64,000 nucleotides of DNA from Candidatus Merdivicinus intestinigallinarum. GTDB lineage: Bacteria; Bacillota; Clostridia; Oscillospirales; Ruminococcaceae. Made by a program: the position numbers and the translations under genes. This document shows, one piece after another, positions 34,727 to 41,784 of the stretch. The notes beneath the pieces were generated by a model. It worked only from the letters and a program-made list of their open reading frames with translations, had not been told where the DNA came from and did no database searches. The stretch covers positions 1-64,000 of the forward strand of contig DVOW01000061.1 of NCBI GenBank assembly GCA_018713335.1. Reading direction: 5' to 3'. Positions within the stretch are counted from its first letter, which is position 1; every line of letters begins with the position of its first letter.

Positions 34727-34895
34727 CAATTTTTCTCGAAAAATTGCGGGCTTCCCGCAGGAAGCGGAATATTCATGATAAGAAAGATCAGGAAGGGCTG
34801 GGGAAACCCTATCCCCCACTTTTCAAGTGGCGGGGTTTCCCAAACGGCTTTATATCCTATTATCTCTGCCAAACAATCCAGTGAATTGTTTGGCA
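34727..34895. repeat. Cluster of three strong palindromes downstream of ldh
   Basis: The 299-base gap between ldh and the convergent methyltransferase gene holds three inverted repeats: 9-base arms at 34727-34735/34738-34746; a nested hairpin at 34801-34841 (GGGAAACCC with GGGTTTCCC plus an inner C/G stem); and a perfect 11-base pair of arms at 34867-34877/34885-34895. None has a clear T run. They may be damaged repeats, mRNA-stabilising hairpins or an unrecognised small RNA. Confidence 0.6.
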
Positions 34896-34969
34896 CAGTA
34901 ACATGGCCCTTTCTGAAATTTGCTGCGCCATCCCATTCTTTTCAGCACTTTGAAGTATGCCAAAATGTT

Positions 34970-35716
34970 TTATTTCCGGTGTTTGGCCACATAAATGAGC
35001 CGCTGGGAATCGGGTTTCGGTTCCGAAACAAAGTCCTCGTCATACACTGCTTCCAGCTGAAGCCCGGCCTTTTCCAGGGCCATTAGCACCTGCTCATGGG
35101 AATAGGCCCGTTCCCCGAAGCTCTCCTCCAGCCGGTCATAAAGGCCCTCTTCCGTCTGGACAAAGATGCTCAGGTCCATCTGCACCAGGTTGTCCTCCAG
35201 CAAAGTGTTCTGCCAGGCGCAGAAAGCCTCGTCGTAATCGTACACAAAGGTGTTGTTGGCAAGGATTTTCTGATGCTTATAAGGAGTGTTCAGGTCGAAC
35301 ACGAACACACCGTCCGGGTGCAGGAACAGGGCCGCCTTGGCAATGGCGGCGCAGAAATCCTCGTAATCCGTCAGGTGGTTCAAGCTGTCCAAGGCGGACA
35401 CTACCGCGTCAATGGTGCCGTAAAGGTCCAGTTCCGTCATTTCCTGGCAGATGTAGGTGATGTCGCGGCCGCTTTGCATTTTCTTTTCCTGAGCTTTCCA
35501 GAGCATGTCCGGCGAGTTGTCCACCCCAATGGCGTCGTAGCCCAGAGAAGCCAGTTCCTCCGTCAGGGTCCCGGTGCCGCAGCCCAGGTCCAGCAGGATC
35601 CCATGGAACCCCCCGTGGGCCAGGATGAGCCGATCAAACCCCTGGGCCCGGGCTTTGTAGTCGATATCGGAGGTCAAAAGGTCGTAAACCTCCGCGAACT
35701 GTCCGTAAAGGCTCAT
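34970..35716 (-). CDS. Class I SAM-dependent methyltransferase
   Basis: This 248-residue protein has the SAM-binding motif L-L-D-L-G-C-G-T-G-T near residue 41, an acidic second strand end (G-V-D-N-S), and a partly unique C-terminal domain. Methyltransferases of this type (YodH/UbiE-like) act on small molecules or RNA; substrate unknown. It overlaps the stop of the TrpR-like gene by 4 bases, a pairing I believe recurs in Clostridia. Confidence 0.88.
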   Translation of the reverse strand: MSLYGQFAEVYDLLTSDIDYKARAQGFDRLILAHGGFHGILLDLGCGTGTLTEELASLGYDAIGVDNSPDMLWKAQEKKMQSGRDITYICQEMTELDLYGTIDAVVSALDSLNHLTDYEDFCAAIAKAALFLHPDGVFVFDLNTPYKHQKILANNTFVYDYDEAFCAWQNTLLEDNLVQMDLSIFVQTEEGLYDRLEESFGERAYSHEQVLMALEKAGLQLEAVYDEDFVSEPKPDSQRLIYVAKHRK

Positions 35717-36030
35717 TTATCGTTCTCCCCGCCGGTGATGCCTTTCTGTTTCAGGCGTTCAAAAATGGCCTCGTAGCCGTCGCAGCCGTAGTGCAGGGAA
35801 CGGTTCACCCGGCTGATGGTGGCGGTGGAAGCGCCGGTCTGGGCCACAATGTCGCTGTACACCTTGTTTTCGCTGAGCATTTTCGCTACATGGATCCGCT
35901 GGGATAGGGCTTTCAGCTCCTGTACGGTGCAAAGGTCCTCAAAAAACTTGTAACATTCCTCCATATCCCGCAGCTCCAGTACCGCGTGGAACAGAAGCTC
36001 CACATGAAATTCTTTGAGTTTTTCGTTCAT
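35713..36030 (-). CDS. YerC/YecD-family TrpR-like DNA-binding protein
   Basis: This 105-residue helical protein resembles the Trp repressor DNA-binding fold. The helix-turn-helix is D-I-V-A-Q-T-G-A-S-T-A-T-I-S-R-V-N-R near residues 59-76. The ATG at 36030 is 9 bases from AAAGGA; a TTG at 36039 is less likely. In Bacillus the homologue YerC is a small regulator of uncertain role. Co-transcribed with the methyltransferase gene. Confidence 0.9.
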   Translation of the reverse strand: MNEKLKEFHVELLFHAVLELRDMEECYKFFEDLCTVQELKALSQRIHVAKMLSENKVYSDIVAQTGASTATISRVNRSLHYGCDGYEAIFERLKQKGITGGENDK

Positions 36031-36149
36031 ACTTTCCAATCCTTTCTAAAAGCGTCCGATTCCGGCTGTTACTATGATTTTAACACAGCACAGTATGAAA
36101 ATCAATCGCTTTCCGGAGGGATTGGCAGGATTTTCAGAAAAATTCACAA

Positions 36150-36707
36150 TTATCGGAAAAAGTGACGGCCCGGGGCGCTGAATTCATATACCAGGCATTG
36201 AAACTGCCCGTTGGAGGTGGGGACTTCCAGGGTTTCGCCGATGCGCATGGACATCCCGGCCTTCTGCATCACCCGGCCGGAGGCGGGGTTTTCCACCGCA
36301 TGCTTGGCGATGACCCGGCGGTAGCCCACTTTTTTTACGGCAAAGTCCAGCACAGCCCGCAGGGCTTCGGTGGCATAGCCCAGGTTCCACCACTGTTCCC
36401 CCAGGCAGTAGCCCGCTTCGCAGCACTTTCGGCTGCCGCCGTCCACCAGGCCGATGGAGCCGATGAGCTGGCCCGTCGCTTTTTCCACAATGGCCCATTC
36501 GTAAAAATCTCTATACTGGTATTGCCGCAGCCAGCCTTCCACAACGGCCCGGGTTTCCTTTTCCGAGCGATGGGACACCCAGGTGAGGCAGCGGGTGACG
36601 GCCGGGTGGCTGGCCCAGTTTTTAAACATAGCCGGGATGTCCTGTTCGGTAAACCGGCGCAGCAAAAGCCGCTGGGTTTCCAGTTGCATGGTTCCGCAGT
36701 GTTTCAT
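36150..36707 (-). CDS. GNAT-family N-acetyltransferase, RimJ/RimL-like
   Basis: This 185-residue protein has L-E-T-Q-R-L-L-L-R-R-F at the start, the acetyl-CoA region A-G-Y-C-L-G-E-Q-W-W-N-L-G-Y-A-T-E-A near residue 97, and E-N-P-A-S-G-R-V-M-Q-K-A-G-M near residue 140. The start could be ATG 36707 or ATG 36689 (the more conserved position). Function probably small-molecule or protein N-terminal acetylation. Confidence 0.87.
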   Translation of the reverse strand: MKHCGTMQLETQRLLLRRFTEQDIPAMFKNWASHPAVTRCLTWVSHRSEKETRAVVEGWLRQYQYRDFYEWAIVEKATGQLIGSIGLVDGGSRKCCEAGYCLGEQWWNLGYATEALRAVLDFAVKKVGYRRVIAKHAVENPASGRVMQKAGMSMRIGETLEVPTSNGQFQCLVYEFSAPGRHFFR

Positions 36708-36747
36708 AAAGCAAGTTCTCCTTTGGGTCCCGGGCCGGAAAACAGCC

Positions 36748-36776
36748 TTGGATTTTTTGCCGGACTATGGTATAAT
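36748..36776 (+). promoter_or_regulatory. Promoter of the PHP phosphatase-ClC gene pair
   Basis: TTGGAT at 36748-36753 and TATAAT at 36771-36776 are 17 bases apart, with TG-G directly before the -10. Confidence 0.72.
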
Positions 36777-36855
36777 AGCTTCGAGAGCTTTCAACATGTT
36801 CTGATACATTCATTGTACCACATTTTTGAAAGAAAAAACATAGGAAATCATCAGG

Positions 36856-37689
36856 ATGGTGACATTTATGCCGGAATTTTGGGATATGCATGTTCACACG
36901 GCCCGCAGCTTCGACGCCCAGGCGAAGCCTGAGGAGCAGCTGGCCCGTGCGGAGGAGATGGGATTTACAGGCTTTGCCGTAACCAACCACTGCGACGTCA
37001 ATGTCCAGACGCTGGAGGCCATCCGGGAAACCTTCCTGGCGGATGGAGAGGACGTCCGCAGGCTTCAGGAATCCGGTTCCCCGGTGCGGGTCCTGCAGGG
37101 CATCGAACTGGGGGAGCCGTTGGAGGATCTGCCCTACGCGGAAGAAATGATGGGTCTGCTGCCTTATGATTATGTCATTGGCTCAGTCCACAATTCCCCG
37201 GGACAGGAGGATTTTTACTTTATGGACTGCTCCGCCATCGACCTGGACGCGGCCCTGGTCCCGTATTTTGAAACCCTGATCCAGCTGGCCCAGTGGGGAA
37301 AAACCGACTCCATTGCCCACATTACCTATCCACTCCGTTATATTGAGGGGAAATATAACAGAAAAGTGGAGCTTTCCCGTTATTCCGACTTGATCGATCA
37401 GCTTTTCGGGGAGATCATCGCCAAAGGTCTGGCCTTGGAGATCAATTCCAGCGGCCTGCGCCAGGAGATCAAACGGCCCATGCCGGACGAGCGTTTTATC
37501 CGCCGGTATTACGAGCTGGGCGGCCGGAAAATCATTTTCGGCTCCGACGCCCACCAGAGTCAAGATTTTGGCGCGGGCATCCGGGAGTGCATGGCCCTTT
37601 GCCGGGACATCGGCTTTACCCACGCCGTATATTTTCAGAACCGGCGGGAATTTTCCTATGAGCTGGGGATTGGAGGGAGCCAGCCGTGA
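36856..37689 (+). CDS. PHP-domain phosphatase, histidinol-phosphatase HisJ-like
   Basis: This protein of up to 277 residues has PHP motifs D-M-H-V-H-T near residue 10, T-N-H-C-D near residue 43, Q-G-I-E-L-G near residue 80, D-Y-V-I-G-S-V-H, A-H-I-T-Y and F-G-S-D-A-H. HisJ dephosphorylates histidinol phosphate in histidine synthesis in Gram-positive bacteria. No other his gene is nearby, so the assignment rests on sequence alone. A second in-frame ATG at 36868 is a plausible start. It overlaps the ClC gene by 4 bases. Confidence 0.8.
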   Translation: MVTFMPEFWDMHVHTARSFDAQAKPEEQLARAEEMGFTGFAVTNHCDVNVQTLEAIRETFLADGEDVRRLQESGSPVRVLQGIELGEPLEDLPYAEEMMGLLPYDYVIGSVHNSPGQEDFYFMDCSAIDLDAALVPYFETLIQLAQWGKTDSIAHITYPLRYIEGKYNRKVELSRYSDLIDQLFGEIIAKGLALEINSSGLRQEIKRPMPDERFIRRYYELGGRKIIFGSDAHQSQDFGAGIRECMALCRDIGFTHAVYFQNRREFSYELGIGGSQP

Positions 37690-38960
37690 AAAAAACACCG
37701 TCACATTCCGGCGAAGCGCTGTTTTTCACGGAAATGTCCCACAGCCTGCGGGTTTTCCTCAAGTGGACGGGGCTTTCCATCCTCTGCGGCGTCCCCATTG
37801 GCCTGGCCGGGGCCGCCTTCCATTACCTGATTGAGGAAGCCACTCATTTCCGGGAGGGGCACAGCTTCATTATCTGGCTCCTGCCCTTGGCGGGGGTGCT
37901 CATCGCCTGGATGTACAAGGCGGCGGGCATGGAAACAGACGGCGGCACCAATACGGTTCTGTCCTCTGTCCGGTCGGAAAAGGTGCTGCGGTTCCGGACA
38001 GCTCCCCTGATTTTTGTCAGCACCATCCTCACCCACCTGTTCGGCGGTTCCGCCGGACGGGAAGGGGCGGCCCTTCAGCTGGGCGGCAGCATGGGGGTGC
38101 AGCTGGGGCGGCTCCTGCGGCTGGACGCCCGTTCCCAGCACCTGCTGACCCTCTGCGGCATGAGCGCCTGCTTTGCCGCCCTGTTCGGCACGCCGCTGAC
38201 CGCCGCTTTGTTTGCCATGGAGGTGGTCAATGTGGGGGCCATGTATTACGCCGCCCTGGTGCCCTGCCTGTTTTCCGCCCTCATCGGCGCGGGGATCGCC
38301 GGATGGCTAGGGGCGGCCCCTACCGCCTTTGCCCTGGAAAACGTCCCGGCCCTTTCCCTGGAAACAGCGGTCCAGGCGGCGGGACTGGGGCTACTCTGCG
38401 CCGGCATCAGCATCCTTTTCTGCGTGGCGGTTCACGGCGCGGCCCATGGGTTCCGGCGTTTTCTCCCCAATACCCTGGTCCGGGCGGCAGTCGGGGGGCT
38501 TTTGGTGGCATGCCTCACCTTCCTGCTGGGGACCACCGATTATAACGGCGCCGGGATGGGAATCGTGGCCCAGGCCATCGCCGGGGAAGCACGGCCGGAA
38601 GCGTTCCTTTTGAAGATCCTGTTTACGGCGCTGACCCTGGGGGCCGGTTTCCGGGGTGGAGAGATTGTGCCGGTGTTTTTTGTGGGGGCCACCTTCGGCT
38701 GCGCGGCCGCGCCATTGCTGGGCCTTGCGCCGGGCTTCGGCGCCGCGTTGGGGCTCATATCCGTCTTCTGCGGCGTGGTCAACTGCCCCTTGGCCAGCCT
38801 GATGCTGGGCTTTGAGCTGTTCGGCGGGCAGGGGCTCCCTCTCTTTGCCGTATCCGCGGCAGTGTCCTATATGCTGTCCGGCTATTTCGGACTGTACAGC
38901 AGTCAGCGGTTCTTTTATTCCAAAACCGAGCTGATGCGGGTCCACTGGTCAGCATGGTAA
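37686..38960 (+). CDS. ClC-family chloride channel/transporter
   Basis: This 424-residue integral membrane protein has about ten hydrophobic helices. The ClC motif G-x-x-x-G-R-E-G-A near residue 115 holds the gating glutamate (the usual proline after it is alanine), and G-G-E-I-V-P-V-F-F-V-G near residue 322 is the second selectivity-filter segment. There are no CBS domains. It may be a Cl-/H+ antiporter or a fluoride-exporting relative; the sequence does not decide. Confidence 0.88.
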   Translation: MKKTPSHSGEALFFTEMSHSLRVFLKWTGLSILCGVPIGLAGAAFHYLIEEATHFREGHSFIIWLLPLAGVLIAWMYKAAGMETDGGTNTVLSSVRSEKVLRFRTAPLIFVSTILTHLFGGSAGREGAALQLGGSMGVQLGRLLRLDARSQHLLTLCGMSACFAALFGTPLTAALFAMEVVNVGAMYYAALVPCLFSALIGAGIAGWLGAAPTAFALENVPALSLETAVQAAGLGLLCAGISILFCVAVHGAAHGFRRFLPNTLVRAAVGGLLVACLTFLLGTTDYNGAGMGIVAQAIAGEARPEAFLLKILFTALTLGAGFRGGEIVPVFFVGATFGCAAAPLLGLAPGFGAALGLISVFCGVVNCPLASLMLGFELFGGQGLPLFAVSAAVSYMLSGYFGLYSSQRFFYSKTELMRVHWSAW

Positions 38961-38977
38961 AACGCAGGAGGAAAATC

Positions 38978-39670
38978 ATGACAAATATTTTACTCGAAGG
39001 ATATGATATAGATGCTCCGTGGCTTTATGGAACCCTGAAAAGTTATCTGAAGCCGTGTTGTCGTGTTGCCGTGATTGCATTTTCCTTTCGGGACAGCCGG
39101 GTAAAATCCTCTGAAGACTGGGATTTGCTGTATGGCAAAGATCATGGGAAGTATTACAACGGGATTGTGGGCGGCTTTGCTTCTTATGGCATTCCCGCGG
39201 ATCAGATTGCCTGGGTTAATTACTTTACCGACAGTAAAGGATCGGCGGCGGAAAAAGTTACGGGAGCAGATGTCCTCTATTTTCTTGGCGGCTTACCGGA
39301 CAGAATGATGGAACGGATTGAAGAATTTGGATTATACGATGTATTACTAAAACACAGTGGTATTGTGATGGGATACAGTGCCGGGGCTGTGATCCAACTG
39401 GCCGAGTATCATTTGTCACCCGATGAAGATTATCCGGAATTTCGGTATTATAAAGGCCTTCCGTTTTTAAAAGATTTCTATTTGGAAGTTCATTATGAAG
39501 GAACAGACATACAAAATGAATCGATCCAGCGGGTACTCGCTCAACGGGGAAAGCCAGTATATGCGGTCACCCTCGGAGCCGGCGCGATCCTTGCGGAAAA
39601 CGGGGATGTCAAGATACTGGGGGATGTAAAAGAATTTCTCCCAGGCAAAAGAACAGAAGATTTTCAATAA
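38978..39670 (+). CDS. Peptidase E-like (S51) type 1 glutamine amidotransferase-fold protein
   Basis: This 230-residue protein has the S51 nucleophile motif G-Y-S-A-G-A near residue 134 and Y-F-L-G-G-L-P near residue 106. Peptidase E cleaves Asp-X dipeptides; relatives without clear activity exist. The ATG at 38978 follows GGAGG. The gene is AT-richer than its neighbours on both sides, suggesting independent acquisition. It sits between the ClC and hslO genes on the same strand. Confidence 0.82.
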   Translation: MTNILLEGYDIDAPWLYGTLKSYLKPCCRVAVIAFSFRDSRVKSSEDWDLLYGKDHGKYYNGIVGGFASYGIPADQIAWVNYFTDSKGSAAEKVTGADVLYFLGGLPDRMMERIEEFGLYDVLLKHSGIVMGYSAGAVIQLAEYHLSPDEDYPEFRYYKGLPFLKDFYLEVHYEGTDIQNESIQRVLAQRGKPVYAVTLGAGAILAENGDVKILGDVKEFLPGKRTEDFQ

Positions 39671-39687
39671 AGAAAAGGAGTCACATT

Positions 39688-40569
39688 ATGGCAACATTAC
39701 AGCACGCGATGTCTGGGGACGGTTCGGTTATGGTACTGGCCATCCGGTCCACGGATATTGTTTCCCGAATCGAGGAGATCCACCGCACCTCCGCCGTGGT
39801 GACGGCGGCCCTGGGGCGGCTCACCACAGCGGCCTCCATGATGGGGGTCATGCTCAAAGGCGAGGGGCATTCCGTCACCCTGCGGGTAGATGGCAACGGC
39901 CCGGCGGGCACCCTGATCGCCGTGTCGGACAGCCTGGGCAACGTCAAAGCCTATGTCCAGAACCCGGTGGTGGAGCTGCCCCTGAACGCCAAAGGCAAGC
40001 TGGACGTGGCCGGGGCCGTGGGCCGGGAAGGCTATTTGAGCGTCATCAAGGATATGGGCCTCAAAGAGCCCTATAGCGGCCAGGTGCCCCTGATTTCCGG
40101 GGAGCTGGCGGAGGACGTCACCAATTACTACGCCACCAGCGAGCAGACCCCTTCCAGCTGCGCTTTGGGGGTGCTGGTGAACCCGGACCTGACCGTCCGG
40201 GCGGCAGGCGGTTTTCTGGTGCAGCTGCTTCCCAACGCGGCGGAATCCACCATCAGCCGGCTGGAGGAAAACATCCGGGCCATCCCGCCGGTTTCCAGCC
40301 TCATTGACCAGGAGTACACCCCGGCGGAAATCTGCGGCCGGATTTTAGAGGGCTTAGACCCGGTCCTGCTGGACGAATTTACCACCGAGTACCGGTGCGA
40401 CTGCAGCCGGGAGCGGGTGGAACGGGCGGTTTTGAGCCTGGGCAAGGCCCAGCTGGATGAACTGATCGAGGAGGACCACGGCACCGAGGTCGGCTGCCAT
40501 TTCTGCGGCAAGCTGTACCGGTTCAGCGAGGAGGACTTAAAGGCCCTCCGGGACCGGGCAGCGCGATAG
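39688..40569 (+). CDS. hslO: Hsp33 redox-regulated chaperonin
   Basis: This 293-residue chaperone is activated by oxidative unfolding. The C-terminal zinc site has C-D-C near residue 237 and C-H-F-C near residue 270, the four cysteines that release zinc on disulfide formation. The N-terminal domain contains G-R-E-G-Y-L-S-V and Y-S-G-Q-V-P-L. It leads a hslO-ymdB run, 12 bases before ymdB. Confidence 0.95.
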   Translation: MATLQHAMSGDGSVMVLAIRSTDIVSRIEEIHRTSAVVTAALGRLTTAASMMGVMLKGEGHSVTLRVDGNGPAGTLIAVSDSLGNVKAYVQNPVVELPLNAKGKLDVAGAVGREGYLSVIKDMGLKEPYSGQVPLISGELAEDVTNYYATSEQTPSSCALGVLVNPDLTVRAAGGFLVQLLPNAAESTISRLEENIRAIPPVSSLIDQEYTPAEICGRILEGLDPVLLDEFTTEYRCDCSRERVERAVLSLGKAQLDELIEEDHGTEVGCHFCGKLYRFSEEDLKALRDRAAR

Positions 40570-40581
40570 GAGGATGGAAAA

Positions 40582-41352
40582 ATGCGGGTTTTGATGATCG
40601 GCGATGTGGTGAGCCAGGCCGGGTGCGAGTTCCTGCGGAAGGTCCTGCCCGGCTTCAAAAAGCAGGAAATGGTGGACGCGGTGGTCTGCAACGGGGAAAA
40701 TTCCGCTGTGGGCAATGGGATCCTGCCCCGTTCCGCGGAATTTCTCTTTGACAGCGGGGTGGATGTGATCACCGGCGGCAACCACAGCCTGCGCCGCTGG
40801 GAGATCCAGGACTACCTGGAGGAGCACCCCAACCTCCTGCGCCCGGCCAACTATCCCCGGGATTGCTACGGCAGCGGCTATTACAAGCTGGATCTGGGCA
40901 GCTGCACCATCCTGGTCATCAGCCTGCTGGGCCAGGTCTACCTGGAGCCCATGTCCAGCCCCTTTTCCTGCGCGGACGCCATCCTGGAAAAGGAGAAGGC
41001 GGATTTTGTCCTGGTGGATTTTCACGCCGAGGCCACCGGGGAAAAGATGGCCCTGGGCTACTACCTGGACGGCCGGGTCTCCGCGGTGGTGGGGACCCAC
41101 ACCCATGTGCAGACTGCCGATGAAACCATCCTGCCCGGCGGCACCGGCTATATCAGCGATCTGGGCATGACCGGCCCCATTCGCTCCATTTTGGGGGTCA
41201 AACCGGAGTGCGTCTTGCGGCGGATGACCACCTGTCTGCCCACCCGTTTCGAGGTGGAGTCGGATGTCCCCTGCAAATTGGAAGGGGTTTTGCTGGATTT
41301 AGACAAAAAAACTGGAAAATGTGCTAAAATCAAAAGGGTTCGTTTGTTGTAA
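40582..41352 (+). CDS. YmdB-family metallophosphoesterase
   Basis: This 256-residue enzyme has the YmdB metal ligands: G-D-V-V near residue 8, C-N-G-E-N-S near residue 39, G-G-N-H near residue 66, D-F-H-A-E near residue 149 and G-T-H-T-H-V-Q near residue 175. Bacillus YmdB is a 2',3'-cyclic-nucleotide phosphodiesterase that influences sporulation and biofilm gene expression. In many Firmicutes it precedes spoVS, as here. Confidence 0.93.
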   Translation: MRVLMIGDVVSQAGCEFLRKVLPGFKKQEMVDAVVCNGENSAVGNGILPRSAEFLFDSGVDVITGGNHSLRRWEIQDYLEEHPNLLRPANYPRDCYGSGYYKLDLGSCTILVISLLGQVYLEPMSSPFSCADAILEKEKADFVLVDFHAEATGEKMALGYYLDGRVSAVVGTHTHVQTADETILPGGTGYISDLGMTGPIRSILGVKPECVLRRMTTCLPTRFEVESDVPCKLEGVLLDLDKKTGKCAKIKRVRLL

Positions 41353-41375
41353 ACTGTAAAAAGTTCCTCTATCTC

Positions 41376-41404
41376 TTGAAAATTCTCCCTGAATCGTTTA
41401 TAAT
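41376..41404 (+). promoter_or_regulatory. Promoter of spoVS
   Basis: TTGAAA at 41376-41381 and TATAAT at 41399-41404 are 17 bases apart, giving a leader of about 50 bases. This allows spoVS to be transcribed separately from ymdB by the housekeeping polymerase. Confidence 0.75.
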
Positions 41405-41463
41405 AAAAGCAAATAAACCAAGCACAGGCCCTGTGTTGACAAAATTTTCGGGAGGATTCAACA

Positions 41464-41724
41464 ATGGATGTTCTCAAAGTTTCGACAAGATCCACACCAA
41501 ATTCCGTAGCGGGAGCAATTGCGGGAGTCATTCGGGAAAAAGGTTCCGTTGAAATTCAAGCGATCGGCGCCGGGGCCGCCAACCAGGCGGTAAAAGCGGT
41601 AGCCATCGCGCGAGGATATCTGGCGCCGGCGGGCTTCGATTTAGTCTGTGTTCCGGCCTTTGCCAATGTGGAGATAGACGGCGCGGAACGCACCGCCATC
41701 AAACTGATTGTAGAACCTCGATAA
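41464..41724 (+). CDS. spoVS: Stage V sporulation protein S
   Basis: This 86-residue Alba-like protein is nearly invariant across spore formers; K-V-S-x-x-S-x-P-N-S-V-A-G-A-I-A and G-A-G-A-x-N-Q-A-V-K-A are recognisable. It is required for normal spore coat and septation events in Bacillus. GGGAGG precedes the start. It follows ymdB and has its own promoter. Confidence 0.97.
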   Translation: MDVLKVSTRSTPNSVAGAIAGVIREKGSVEIQAIGAGAANQAVKAVAIARGYLAPAGFDLVCVPAFANVEIDGAERTAIKLIVEPR

Positions 41725-41762
41725 AAATCCCGGCCGTCTTTTGGACGGCCGGGATTTCATTT
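41725..41762. terminator. Bidirectional terminator between spoVS and glgP
   Basis: A perfect 14-bp stem (41725-41738 with 41744-41757) around TTTTG is flanked by A/T tracts: TCATTTT on the plus strand and TATCG-preceded T-rich sequence on the minus strand. It serves both converging genes. Confidence 0.88.
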
Positions 41763-41784
41763 TACCTGCGTTGGTTTAGAAGGG

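Noticed and set aside
41376-41404. A sigma-H promoter for spoVS
   Set aside because: GAAT occurs at a suitable place but no AGGA-type upstream element is present, while a good housekeeping promoter is.
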